Made by a program: the position numbers and the translations under genes
Notes under the pieces: model-generated
Seen by the model: the letters and a program-made list of their open reading frames with translations, nothing else
Databases searched by the model: none
What the model was told of the DNA's origin: nothing
Source: Spirosoma validum
Lineage (GTDB): Bacteria > Bacteroidota > Bacteroidia > Cytophagales > Spirosomataceae
Length of the DNA: 64,000 bases
NCBI RefSeq assembly: GCF_014699035.1
Contig: NZ_JACXAA010000003.1
Coordinates: forward strand, 787,976 to 851,975
Reading direction: 5' to 3'
Part shown: piece by piece, positions 18,099 through 26,166 of the stretch
Numbering within the stretch: the stretch's first letter is position 1
Layout: each line of letters begins with the position of its first letter

Positions 18099-20774
18099 AT
18101 GAAACCTCAATCTAAAAACAACGACGATGCAATGTCCCTGCCACCCCGCTGGGCCGACTGGCTGCTGGAAACCTGTCTGACTCCTCGCTTGCTGGAAGAC
18201 GTACAGGGGGATTTGCACGAAGTGTTTTATAAACGCGTCAACGAAGTCGGCGTTGCTAAAGCGCGTCGGGAGTTTGGCTGGGCCGTGCTGCATTACCTAC
18301 GTCCGTACTTCGTCAAGTCGCTTCAACGTACTGATAAATTAACCGAATCCGAATATCCATCTCCGGAATGCCGGACCACATTCTTATTAACGCCTGCTAT
18401 GCTACGTAACTACATCAAAATTGCCTGGCGAAACATCGCCCATAACAAATCGTTTTCGACCATCAACATTCTGGGGCTTGCGCTGGGAATGGCTTGTAGC
18501 CTACTGATTGGTCTTTGGATTCAGGATGAATTCAGCGTGGATGCGTATCATGCCAACGGGCCACAGCTTTATAAGGTCATGGAGCGCCAGTTTTACGACG
18601 GTAAAGTTGACGCTGGCGACGGAACCCCCGCGTTACTGGCCGACGAATTGAAAAAAGAGTTTCCTGAGATTGCCTATGCCGCTACCCTTTCGTGGGAAGA
18701 GGACCGTACGTTTTCGGTGGGCGATAAACTGAACAAGGAGAAAGGGCGAGCGGTCGGGTCCGACTGGTTCAAGATGTTCAGTGTTCCCTTATTAGCTGGT
18801 ACAGCCGAAACAGCCCTGAACGCACCGACGAAGATTGCCATCTCGCGCAAACTGGCACAAAATTACTTTGGTAGTCCACAATTGGCTTTGGGTAAGAGCA
18901 TTCGAATTGGCGGCAAAGACGATTATCAGGTCAGCGCTGTTTTTGAGGACGTACCGGCGAATAGCTCGGAAACTTACGATTATTTACTGAGCTGGCAGGA
19001 TTTGCTGAAACGGAACGAATGGCTGAAAGATTGGGGAACGAACGCTCTCCAGACACGCATCATGCTCCATAATGACCGCAATGGTGTACCAGCCGATCCG
19101 GGGCGTCTGGAAGCAAAAATGAAGTCGTTTCTGAAAAGCAGGAATCCGGGAATGGCGAAGAAAGGGTTAGATATTCAGCTTTTTCTGCAACCGTACCAGG
19201 ATGCGTATCTGTACTCCAATTTTAAGAGCGGGTATCAGGATGGAGGACGTATCGAATACGTGCGGCTGTTCGGCATCGTAGCGGTATTTATTCTGCTGAT
19301 TGCCTGCATCAATTTTATGAATCTGGCGACGGCCCGTTCCGTCAAACGAGCTCGCGAGGTTGGCGTTCGGAAAGTAGTTGGGGCCGGACGCGGTTTGTTG
19401 ATCGGGCAATTTGTTGGCGAGGCTATGGTACTGACGTCCATAGCGCTGATCATAGCCATAGTTGTGGTCTGGCTGTTGCTGCCGACTTTCAATAGCCTGA
19501 CCGATAAACACATTACGTTCCGCTTCACCGACGCTACGTTCTGGCTTATGTTGCTGGGAATGACGCTCATAACGGGTCTGATTTCCGGAAGTTATCCCGC
19601 TCTTTTCCTATCATCGCTGAACCCAATTCGGGTGCTGAAAGGCGCTGTTCGCTTTGGCTCAGGTGCCCGACTTTTCCGGCAAGGGCTAGTGGTCTTTCAG
19701 TTTGCGTTGTCGATGCTGCTGATCATCGGAACGATCGTTGTTTACCGACAAATCAATTTTATTCAGACCAAAAATCTGGGCTTCGATCGGGACGGAATGC
19801 TTTACGTATCCTCTGAAGGTGAACTGGGGCCTAAATACAATACGTTCAAAGACGAGTTGCTACGTATGCCCGGCGTTCAATCCGTAACCAGAATGCAGGG
19901 AACGCCCACCAATGGATTTGGCAGCACAGGCAACGTGCAATGGCCGGGTAAAGATCCGTCGACCAGCATCCAGTTTCAATTCTCGACGGTTGACTACGAT
20001 TTCACGAAGACGTTGAAAGTGAAGGTAAGCGGGCGTGATTTTTCGAAAGATTTTGGTGCAGATTCCGCCAATTTCCTCATTAATGAAACCGCTGCACGAC
20101 GTATCGGCTACCGCGAACCCATTGGTAAACCATTGACCATGTGGGGTAAACCCGGAACCATCGTTGGGGTTATTGCCGATTATCATCAAAGTTCGATGCA
20201 CACGCCCATCGAACCATTCATTGCTAAATTAGGCGACGGGCAAATAATCATTGTCCGCACTCAGCCGGGCCAGACGAAACAGGCCCTAGCGAGTCTGGAA
20301 ACGCTGGCACAGCAAATGAATCCGAAGTTCCCGTTCCAGTACCGGTTTGCCGATGAAGCGTTTCAGACACTGTATCGCAGCGAAACCATTGTCGGGACGC
20401 TGGCCAACTACTTCGCGTTTCTGGCCATTTTCATCTCCTGTCTGGGCCTGTTCGGACTGGCTGCTTTTATGGCCGAACAACGTACCAAAGAAATTGGTGT
20501 TCGCAAGGTTTTGGGAGCATCGGTGACCAGTGTTGTTACGTTGCTTTCGCAGGATTTTCTCAAGCTGGTGTTCGTGGCCATTGTTATCTCGTCGCCCGTT
20601 GCGTGGTACGCGATGAGTCGCTGGCTGCAGGATTACGCCTATAAAATTGACATCGAATGGTGGGTTTTTGCGCTGTCCGGTTTGTTAGCCATCGCCATCG
20701 CGCTGCTGACGATCAGTTTCCAGAGTATAAAAGCCGCCCTGGTCAATCCAGTGAAGAGCCTACGTAGTGAATAA
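18099..20774 (+). CDS. MacB/FtsX-type ABC permease with N-terminal prefix domain, paralogue
   Basis: An 891-residue paralogue of the preceding gene with the same plan. The prefix domain is at about 15-70 (PPRWADWLLETCLTPRLLED), the permease start at 101 (MLRNYI), then a MacB-like periplasmic core. The two FtsX blocks carry ATARSVKRAREVGVRKVVGA and FMAEQRTKEIGVRKVLGA, and the end is SIKAALVNPVKSLRSE. The two proteins are alike in the membrane parts but differ in the periplasmic domains, so the substrates or partners may differ. No ATP-binding subunit is present. A relic of a third copy lies about 90 bp downstream. Confidence 0.85.
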   Translation: MKPQSKNNDDAMSLPPRWADWLLETCLTPRLLEDVQGDLHEVFYKRVNEVGVAKARREFGWAVLHYLRPYFVKSLQRTDKLTESEYPSPECRTTFLLTPAMLRNYIKIAWRNIAHNKSFSTINILGLALGMACSLLIGLWIQDEFSVDAYHANGPQLYKVMERQFYDGKVDAGDGTPALLADELKKEFPEIAYAATLSWEEDRTFSVGDKLNKEKGRAVGSDWFKMFSVPLLAGTAETALNAPTKIAISRKLAQNYFGSPQLALGKSIRIGGKDDYQVSAVFEDVPANSSETYDYLLSWQDLLKRNEWLKDWGTNALQTRIMLHNDRNGVPADPGRLEAKMKSFLKSRNPGMAKKGLDIQLFLQPYQDAYLYSNFKSGYQDGGRIEYVRLFGIVAVFILLIACINFMNLATARSVKRAREVGVRKVVGAGRGLLIGQFVGEAMVLTSIALIIAIVVVWLLLPTFNSLTDKHITFRFTDATFWLMLLGMTLITGLISGSYPALFLSSLNPIRVLKGAVRFGSGARLFRQGLVVFQFALSMLLIIGTIVVYRQINFIQTKNLGFDRDGMLYVSSEGELGPKYNTFKDELLRMPGVQSVTRMQGTPTNGFGSTGNVQWPGKDPSTSIQFQFSTVDYDFTKTLKVKVSGRDFSKDFGADSANFLINETAARRIGYREPIGKPLTMWGKPGTIVGVIADYHQSSMHTPIEPFIAKLGDGQIIIVRTQPGQTKQALASLETLAQQMNPKFPFQYRFADEAFQTLYRSETIVGTLANYFAFLAIFISCLGLFGLAAFMAEQRTKEIGVRKVLGASVTSVVTLLSQDFLKLVFVAIVISSPVAWYAMSRWLQDYAYKIDIEWWVFALSGLLAIAIALLTISFQSIKAALVNPVKSLRSE

Positions 20775-20863
20775 TGAGTGGAACGTGGGGCTCAGAGCAT
20801 GGAGTAGGGAACTGGTGTCAAACCACGACCAGTTGTCAGTTTTACGAAATTGAAGACCGACCG

Positions 20864-20931
20864 TTAACCGTTGCGTACAGGCTACCAAAGCAGCTTTAGT
20901 AAATCCGATTCGTTCACTACGTTCGGAATAG
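20864..20931 (+). pseudogene. 3' relic of a third MacB/FtsX permease
   Basis: The 51 bases 20881-20931 translate as ATKAALVNPIRSLRSE plus a stop. This matches the C termini of the two permeases upstream (SIKAALVNPVKSLRSE, SIKAALVNPANSLRSE). Just before it, 20864-20878 read LTVAY in another frame, matching the LTVSF that precedes these ends, so a one-base deletion separates the two parts. Nothing recognisable remains upstream. It is the tail of a deleted third paralogue, probably removed by recombination with its neighbour. Confidence 0.8.
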
Positions 20932-20951
20932 CAGGAGGAACCTATTTCCCT

Positions 20952-21127
20952 AAAAGAAAGCCAGACGACACGAAGTCACCTGGCTTTTTTTAGTTCACTC
21001 GCCAGAACAGTTAAGATTAACAATCAGGTGCTTTTCACAGCATCCCCGTCTGGAAGCAAATTACACAGACTATAACTAGCGATGGAGACGATTGTTTAAA
21101 AAGAGCAAATAGTTTTTCACTTTTTTG
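20952..21127. repeat. 176-bp direct repeat, left copy, flanking a toxin-antitoxin pair
   Basis: This copy matches 21761-21935 over its whole length with about nine substitutions and one T-run length difference (about 95 percent identity by eye). It starts with a terminator hairpin and ends with a TTTTTTG run. It lies directly after the toxin gene stop. The matching copy lies upstream of the antitoxin gene, so the pair brackets the module. Confidence 0.85.
20957..20991. terminator. Intrinsic terminator of the permease operon
   Basis: AAAGCCAG (20957-20964) pairs with CTGGCTTT (20980-20987), with a further GAC/GTC pairing inside. A run of seven T follows. In the reverse direction the hairpin is followed by a CTTTCTTTTA stretch, so it could also stop the toxin-antitoxin transcript. 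Confidence 0.75.
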
Positions 21128-21139
21128 ATCGAAGCGAAT

Positions 21140-21472
21140 TTAGCTGTCTTCCAATAGCGTCAACAGACTATCCAGTTCATCTTCCGAAACAGTGCTCCGT
21201 TCGGCCTTGTCATAGATGAACGAAAGGGTAATTGTTGCATTGACAAGCTTAACATACGTAATCACTCTAGCACCCCCCGCTTTCCCAGTACGCTTTGATG
21301 TGATTTTGAGCCGTACTTTATAAAAATTGCTGCCCAACGATTTGCCGAGCGTGGGGTTAGCCAGTAACTCTTCGGCTAATTGGGCTAAGTCTGCTTTAAT
21401 GGATGGGTATTTCCTGGCCAATCTTTTCAACTGCTTGTCAAAGACAGACAAGGTAAGAATGCTATAGCTCAT
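21140..21472 (-). CDS. RelE/ParE-type toxin
   Basis: A 110-residue basic protein of the RelE/ParE superfamily size. The N-terminal half has FDKQLKRLARKYPSIKADLAQL, the helical pair of this fold, then NPTLGKSLGSNFYKVRLKI. The end is VKLVNATITLSFIYDKAE, the typical strand pair before the C terminus. Most relatives cleave mRNA in the ribosome (RelE) or inhibit gyrase (ParE); I cannot tell which applies. It is encoded downstream of its antitoxin and overlaps it by 11 nt, so translation is coupled. Confidence 0.75.
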   Translation of the reverse strand: MSYSILTLSVFDKQLKRLARKYPSIKADLAQLAEELLANPTLGKSLGSNFYKVRLKITSKRTGKAGGARVITYVKLVNATITLSFIYDKAERSTVSEDELDSLLTLLEDS

Positions 21473-21695
21473 TAAGCAGATCAGCTAAGGGGCGAGCCTG
21501 TTTTGCACCCTGTTCTACCGCTTTAAGCTCCTGAATAGCTTCTGTTAACTCGGCAATAAGTTGCTCTTTGGTCGGCTCTTCAACTTCATATTGAGCCAGG
21601 TCAGCGTACCGCTTTTTAAGTTCTTTCCAATCCTGCATCGGAATGAAAACACCCGTTGGTTTACCCTGGCTGTCATGGATAACCTGTAGATTCAT
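21462..21695 (-). CDS. Antitoxin of the RelE/ParE-type pair
   Basis: A 77-residue acidic protein. The N-terminal part (MNLQVIHDSQGKPTGVFIPMQDW) is a beta strand and helix like the DNA-binding part of Phd/YefM-type antitoxins. The C-terminal part (EEPTKEQLIAELTEAIQELK) is a Glu-rich helix suited to wrap the toxin. It precedes the toxin, with an 11-nt overlap. A promoter of the Bacteroidota form lies just upstream. The pairing is inferred from order and size and fits the standard type II plan. Confidence 0.7.
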   Translation of the reverse strand: MNLQVIHDSQGKPTGVFIPMQDWKELKKRYADLAQYEVEEPTKEQLIAELTEAIQELKAVEQGAKQARPLADLLNEL

Positions 21696-21711
21696 AGCGT
21701 TTGTCTTTCCT

Positions 21712-21742
21712 CAAATGTAAATGGAAATGGTTGCCTTGTCAA
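21712..21742 (-). promoter_or_regulatory. Candidate Bacteroidota promoter of the antitoxin-toxin operon
   Basis: On the minus strand TTG (21742-21740) is followed after 20 nt by TACATTTG (21719-21712), which fits the Bacteroidota -33/-7 pattern (TTG, TANNTTTG). The antitoxin ATG is at 21695, so the leader would be about 10 nt. Confidence 0.5.
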
Positions 21743-21760
21743 GTACGTCAGAATGGCTTA

Positions 21761-21935
21761 AAAAGAAAGCCAGACGACGCGAAGTCACCTGGCTTTTTTA
21801 GTTCACTCACCAGAACAGCTAAGATTAACAATCAGGTGCCTTTCGCAGCATCCCCGTCTGGAAGCAAATTACACAGACTACAACTAGCAATGGAGACGAT
21901 TGTTTAGAAAGAGCGAATAGTTTTTCACTTTTTTG
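21761..21935. repeat. 176-bp direct repeat, right copy, flanking a toxin-antitoxin pair
   Basis: This is the second copy of the repeat at 20952-21127, in the same orientation. It contains the same hairpin (21766-21799: AAAGCCAG, CTGGCTTT, then six T). Between the copies lie 633 bp holding only the toxin-antitoxin module. Confidence 0.85.
21766..21799. terminator. Terminator-like hairpin inside the right direct repeat
   Basis: AAAGCCAG (21766-21773) pairs with CTGGCTTT (21789-21796), followed by further T. It is the duplicate of the hairpin at 20957-20991. It lies just upstream of the antitoxin promoter and ends no gene of its own, which supports its origin by duplication. Confidence 0.6.
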
Positions 21936-22188
21936 CCAAATAAATGATTCTGAACTTCAGACTCGCTCTGGCTGGATACAGATATGGCAAATCAGACGAT
22001 TTACGTACCGATTCACGTTTTACGAAATGGTGCCGAAAAGCAGGATAAATTGCTTAAATTTTCGAAATACAAAGGGTAGAAACATTGGTGATTTTGCTGG
22101 CTTGTCACTCTGTTTTTTCGTATCTTATAACTGATTTCAAATAGCCACAAAACGGCTTAGAGCCAATAGTATACAATTATAATGAACC

Positions 22189-22827
22189 ATGTCCCTGCGA
22201 AAATTACTTGTGAACAAATAGTTTAAGGCAATCAAACAGGCCCTCGAGCAGAACCCTGATCTCGCCAATGAAGGCCTTCCTTACGACGACCATAATTTGA
22301 CAAAAGCGCATCCACTTCGCCGAATCTGCGATGGCGTCTTCAACAAGACCTATTCGGATGAGGAAGCCGTTGAAATGGCTAATCTCCTGCTGGACTATAG
22401 TGCTAACGTTGACGGTTACGGGTTGGTGGAAAATCAGGATACACCACTACTGGCTGCAGCCAGTTTACACGTCGAGAAACTAGGGATTTTGTACGTTGAT
22501 AAGGGCGCTACGATTGACCACCGCGGGGCTAACGGTGCAACGGCTTTGCATTGGGCAGCCTGGACGGGTCAGGATAAGCTGGTGCAACGACTCATTGAAG
22601 CCGGTGCCGACGTTCATCAACGGTGCATTGCGTTCAGGGGAACTCCGCTGCTATGGGCCGTTCATGGCCTCAAATACGGCGGTAGCGACAATCAACATCA
22701 TCAGGCAGAGTGCGTTCGTCTGTTGTTGGAAGCCGGAGCCGACAAAAATATTCCGAATAAAGAAGGCACAAAAGCCATTAAATTTCTGGATGAACAAGAT
22801 ATTGAGATGCGTGAGTTGCTGAGCTAG
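22189..22827 (+). pseudogene. Ankyrin-repeat protein, interrupted by an in-frame stop
   Basis: Read from the ATG at 22189 the frame gives MSLRKLLVNK, then a TAG at 22219-22221, then FKAIKQALEQNPDLANEGLP and on in the same frame without a break to 22827. The full reading would be 212 residues. The body has ankyrin repeats: QDTPLLAAASLHVEKLGILY, GATALHWAAWTGQDKLVQRL, GTPLLWAVHGLKYGG and a final LLLEAGADKNIPNKEG. The N-terminal helix preceding the stop fits the repeat register, so the stop is a mutation rather than an unrelated upstream frame. Translation from a TTG at 22297 could yield a 176-residue product lacking the first helix. Ankyrin proteins mediate protein contacts; this one has no known target. 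Confidence 0.75.
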
Positions 22828-23281
22828 CAAGGCGTTAAACCTCTTCAATCATAAAAAACATTCCGCTTTTTAAAGGCGGGAATATGGCTGAATCCATTAC
22901 GTTCAATACGAAGATTCTTAACTTCACCCTAACATATGCGGAAGCGTCTTTCGACGACTGGGTACTACGGCGCTAATCTCACCATTTGTGTCATTGTCCT
23001 GAATTTTCTGCGCAATGACGTTCACGACACCATCATTATTACACACGCAGCTCCTGCGCATACAATCTGGCCGTACACAGGCTTACGAAGAGTAGTACGA
23101 GGATAAAGCCTTTCATAACCAGTTAAGACGGGTTCCCCGACTTTTGGCTATGTAGCACAGTTGACATCTTTGACAAAGTTTTAAACTTTATCAAAGATCA
23201 AATCATAAGGTAAAGTCAGGGCAATAGAAAGTGAGTCCACGCCAACGGGAGGGGCATTAATCCACCAATGCGTAGTCGAGT
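22828..23281. other. Intergenic region with possible gene debris
   Basis: A 454-bp gap between the ankyrin pseudogene and the dioxygenase-like gene. The only recognisable item is the short signal-peptide frame at 23039-23116 on the minus strand. No structured RNA or mobile element is evident. Confidence 0.5.
23039..23116 (-). pseudogene. Orphan signal-peptide fragment
   Basis: From an ATG at 23116 the minus strand reads 25 residues beginning MKGFILVLLFVSLC and ending YAQELRV before a TAA at 23039-23041. It is a textbook signal peptide with nothing behind it. In the +1 frame the sequence continues as CNNDGVVNVIAQKIQDND and stops at a TGA near 22935, so a frameshifted small secreted protein is possible. 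A short real peptide cannot be excluded. Confidence 0.4.
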
Positions 23282-23917
23282 TTACTGGTTCGTCGGATAG
23301 TCTGGAATGTTCTTTCCAAGGTAGATATTCCGCTCAGCTTTGTACATATTTCCGACGTCTTTGAGTTTCAGGATGCCGCTGCCGCCCCGGTTTTCCAGTT
23401 TCTGCCGTTTGTTGGTTGTCAGGAGCGAGTCGTCGTCGAAAACGTATTCATCAATGTAATATTCAGTCAAACCCGGTTCTTTTATGGTTACGTGTATGTG
23501 CGCTGGTTCGGTGCGATCTGGATAAGGAGCGGGACGTAACGTAACAAATTTGTATTCGCCTTTCTCATTTGTACGCATCCAGCCACGTAACAAACCATGC
23601 CGTCTCTCCCAGCCTTTGGCGTCTGCTTTCGCTACGTAATGGCCTGTTTCGTCAGTGTGGTAAACGTAGATAATGACTCCCGGCGCGGGTGTTTTGCCAT
23701 CGGCTTTATAGACGGTGCCGTTAACCCCCAGCGGTTTTTTGCCTGTCCACGTAGCGTCGGGTAGTTTTGCAAGGGTTTCCAGTTTGTCGAAGGGTAACGG
23801 ACTTTCGTGAATCGCTTCGCAGCCTTCGCAGGGACCACCTACTTTTTTGTCCTGCCCAGTTATGGGTTGGCTACAGGCGATGGCGATGATAAGCAGAATA
23901 AACCATTGGATTTTCAT
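23282..23917 (-). CDS. Intradiol ring-cleavage dioxygenase-like lipoprotein
   Basis: A 211-residue protein from the ATG at 23917. The leader ends in the lipobox IAIAC (C15), so it is probably lipid-anchored. The rest is a prealbumin-like beta sandwich of the intradiol dioxygenase type: GVIIYVYHTDETGHY, then RGWMRTNEKGEYKFVTLRPAPYP and PAHIHV. In true intradiol enzymes the non-haem iron is held by two Tyr and two His. Here Tyr in GHY and PAPY, and His in HIH, can fill those roles. The Tyr-to-His spacing is shorter than in classic protocatechuate dioxygenase, so the substrate may differ. No aromatic degradation genes are near it. Confidence 0.75.
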   Translation of the reverse strand: MKIQWFILLIIAIACSQPITGQDKKVGGPCEGCEAIHESPLPFDKLETLAKLPDATWTGKKPLGVNGTVYKADGKTPAPGVIIYVYHTDETGHYVAKADAKGWERRHGLLRGWMRTNEKGEYKFVTLRPAPYPDRTEPAHIHVTIKEPGLTEYYIDEYVFDDDSLLTTNKRQKLENRGGSGILKLKDVGNMYKAERNIYLGKNIPDYPTNQ

Positions 23918-24131
23918 AGCGAGTTGATTGGTTAAGTGTCGTCTGGTTAATGTCTGAACAAAGCAACGAAAGGTACTTTTCAATCAAAAAAATAGTAGAC
24001 CAACGGCCAGAAAAATAGACGAGTCGCACAGAGAGATTCCCTTCCTCTACTTTTTGGGTCGTTGGTCGATATAATTTTCAGGGCATCTTTCTTTTGCGTT
24101 CATTTACATCAGACTACAACTATTTTTTGTG

Positions 24132-25250
24132 ATGGACTTTCTGGACCGACGCATAAAAATTCCGCTTTCTAACCGTACCATTCCGCTTAAATATGCCCTG
24201 GTTCATGCCGCCTATTGGACGCTGATTACGGGCTTTTTTCTGTACGAGAAACGCTACCTGATTTATAAAGCGGGTTTGCCGTATTTTGCAGCCTGCGTAA
24301 TCATCCGCGTTATTCTGCTGATTGGCATTGCGTACCTGAATATTCATTATTTTTTGCCGCGCTATCTGCTGGCAGGGCGATACGTTCGTTACTTCTCGCT
24401 GGTTCTTCTGTCTATTCTGGGCTATCTGCTCGTACAGGCATTTTACGATTACATCATTTACGGTTTCGTAATTGCTCCCTTCCGGAATCAGGACTGGATT
24501 GAAACCCTGTCGTATAATTTCTTCAGTACGTTGTGGTATCTGGGTCTGATGGTGCCGCTGAAGCTGAGCATCGACTGGTATGAGCAACAGCGAATGCTGC
24601 AAAAGATAACGGTGGAGAAATTGCAGGCCGAAGTCAATTTTCTACGCTCGCAGGTAAATCCCCATTTTCTGTTCAATATCCTGAATAATTTGTATGCCCT
24701 GACGCTCAAAAAATCCGATCTGGCGCCGGGTATGGTGCTTAAATTATCAGAAATGATGGAGTATATGCTTTACGATAGCGACGATGTTCGGGTGCCGCTC
24801 GAAAAGGAGATCAGCTATTTGCAGAACTACATTGAACTGGAAAAAATACGCTGTGGAGACCACTCTGATATTGCTCTGGAAATAACGGGTAGTCCGAACG
24901 GGCAGGAAATAGCTCCGCTTTTACTACTTCCACTGGTTGAAAATGCATTCAAACACGGCGTGGGTAAACAGTCAGATAAAGCCTGGCTACACAGTACGCT
25001 TAGTCTGGAATCGGCTGCGATGAAAATGACGGTAGAAAACAACAAACCCGTTTCAGATACGAAAGTGACTAAAGGTGGTATTGGACTTTCGAATCTCCGG
25101 AAACGCCTGGAATTGCTTTACCCCGGGCGCTACTCACTTCAAACAGAAGATACACTGGATAGGTACAAAGCCGCTCTATATATCTCATTTGCAGAAAGTC
25201 GGGTGGGCGATGAGAACTTGGGTTACACGCTGAATCACGTAATCAATTAA
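24132..25250 (+). CDS. LytS-type sensor histidine kinase
   Basis: A 372-residue membrane kinase with four hydrophobic segments in the first 150 residues. After a short coiled segment (QRMLQKITVEKLQAEVN) comes the His_kinase domain with the phosphorylated His in VNPHFLFNILNNL (H178). An HATPase domain follows with LLPLVENAFKHG and GGIGLSNLRKRL. This is the AlgZ/LytS (YehU) class, which senses envelope or small-molecule signals and phosphorylates a LytTR regulator. A GTG precedes the ATG by one codon. The response regulator starts 5 bp after its stop, so they form an operon. Confidence 0.9.
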   Translation: MDFLDRRIKIPLSNRTIPLKYALVHAAYWTLITGFFLYEKRYLIYKAGLPYFAACVIIRVILLIGIAYLNIHYFLPRYLLAGRYVRYFSLVLLSILGYLLVQAFYDYIIYGFVIAPFRNQDWIETLSYNFFSTLWYLGLMVPLKLSIDWYEQQRMLQKITVEKLQAEVNFLRSQVNPHFLFNILNNLYALTLKKSDLAPGMVLKLSEMMEYMLYDSDDVRVPLEKEISYLQNYIELEKIRCGDHSDIALEITGSPNGQEIAPLLLLPLVENAFKHGVGKQSDKAWLHSTLSLESAAMKMTVENNKPVSDTKVTKGGIGLSNLRKRLELLYPGRYSLQTEDTLDRYKAALYISFAESRVGDENLGYTLNHVIN

Positions 25251-25255
25251 GTAAC

Positions 25256-25984
25256 GTGAGTAAACCGATAAGGCTTAAATGCGTCGTGCTTGATGATGAA
25301 TCGCTGGCTCGCGATGTGTTGATCGGCTATTTGGATCGGTTAGATTTTGTCAGTTCGGTCCGTCAGTTTGGCAATGCTGCTGAAGCCATTACGTATCTGG
25401 AAAACCACGAAGCCGACGTACTGTTTCTAGACATTGAAATGCCCGGCATGAATGGCATTGACTTTCTTAAAGCTCTATCTCACCCACCCATTACTGTTTT
25501 TACGACGGCATACCGCAATTATGCGTTTGAAGGCTTTGAACTGGGTGTTATCGATTTTTTATTAAAACCGATTGCCTACCCTCGCTTTGTACAGGCTGTC
25601 GACAAAATCCGCGACTTCCTAGCGCTAAAAGATCAAAATGCTAATCTCGAAAATGGACCGACAGAAATGCTACCCGAATCGATCGTTGTAAAAAGTGGTG
25701 TACAACGTATCAAATTAAATTTTGACGACGTAACGCATATTCAGGGGCTGAAGGATTATGCGATCATTTACACAACAACTGGCAAAATCGTCATTAAAGG
25801 GTCCATTAAAGCGATGCAAGATATTTTTCCTAAGAACCAATTCATTCGAGTCCATAAATCCTTTATTGTAGCCGTCTCAAAAGTCAATCGTATTGAACGT
25901 AATCGATTACTAATCAGCGGTAATCAGATTCCTATTGGTCGAAATTTTAAAGAAGAGGTTGCACAGATGATAGTAGGACGCTGA
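25256..25984 (+). CDS. LytTR-family response regulator
   Basis: A 242-residue regulator from a GTG 5 bp after the kinase gene. The receiver domain (1-125) has the acidic pair DDE, the phosphorylated Asp in LFLDIEMPG (D59), a Thr in FTTAY and the Lys in LKP. The LytTR DNA-binding domain (about 140-242) has the usual IQGLKDYAIIYT, PKNQFIRVHKSFIVAVSKV and IPIGRNFKEEV motifs. It should bind direct repeats upstream of its targets, which are unknown. The cognate kinase is the gene before it. An inverted-repeat terminator candidate follows at 26077-26120. Confidence 0.9.
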   Translation: MSKPIRLKCVVLDDESLARDVLIGYLDRLDFVSSVRQFGNAAEAITYLENHEADVLFLDIEMPGMNGIDFLKALSHPPITVFTTAYRNYAFEGFELGVIDFLLKPIAYPRFVQAVDKIRDFLALKDQNANLENGPTEMLPESIVVKSGVQRIKLNFDDVTHIQGLKDYAIIYTTTGKIVIKGSIKAMQDIFPKNQFIRVHKSFIVAVSKVNRIERNRLLISGNQIPIGRNFKEEVAQMIVGR

Positions 25985-26076
25985 CGAACTACAGCTAGCC
26001 CTTCTCGTCTAAAAAAGTATAACAGCGACCGTTTATGCTTGATAATTATCATTAAGTGGTGCTGATTTATATATTT

Positions 26077-26120
26077 ACCCGTCCAATTTGACCGGCCCGG
26101 AGGGGTCAAATTAGACGGGT
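26077..26120. terminator. Stem-loop after the two-component operon
   Basis: The arm 26077-26093 (ACCCGTCCAATTTGACC) pairs with 26104-26120 with one mismatch in 17 bp; the loop is 10 nt. A CATCTTTTCA stretch follows, so the T-run is weak. It lies between the regulator stop (25984) and the next gene (26167). Confidence 0.6.
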
Positions 26121-26166
26121 CATCTTTTCATCGATTGAATTCTTAATCAAGGAGTAAACCGTATTC

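Larger units (their letters stand above)
20775..21139. other. Intergenic region with permease relic and direct repeat
   Basis: A 365-bp gap with no intact gene. It contains the 3' relic of a third permease (20864-20931) and the left copy of a 176-bp direct repeat (20952-21127), which begins with a terminator-like hairpin. Both are given separately. Confidence 0.6.
21696..22188. other. Intergenic region with promoter and right direct repeat
   Basis: A 493-bp gap between the antitoxin gene (leftward) and the broken ankyrin gene (rightward). It holds the antitoxin promoter candidate and the right copy of the 176-bp direct repeat (21761-21935). From 21936 on I see no gene; the segment is AT-rich. 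Confidence 0.5.

Noticed and set aside
20952..21935. Composite transposon
   Set aside because: The flanking repeats are direct and 176 bp long, and no transposase is encoded between them or next to them.
22297..22827. Ankyrin protein as an intact gene from TTG at 22297
   Set aside because: An in-frame ATG upstream at 22189, with a matching helix on both sides of a TAG, shows that the original gene was longer. I therefore call it a pseudogene.
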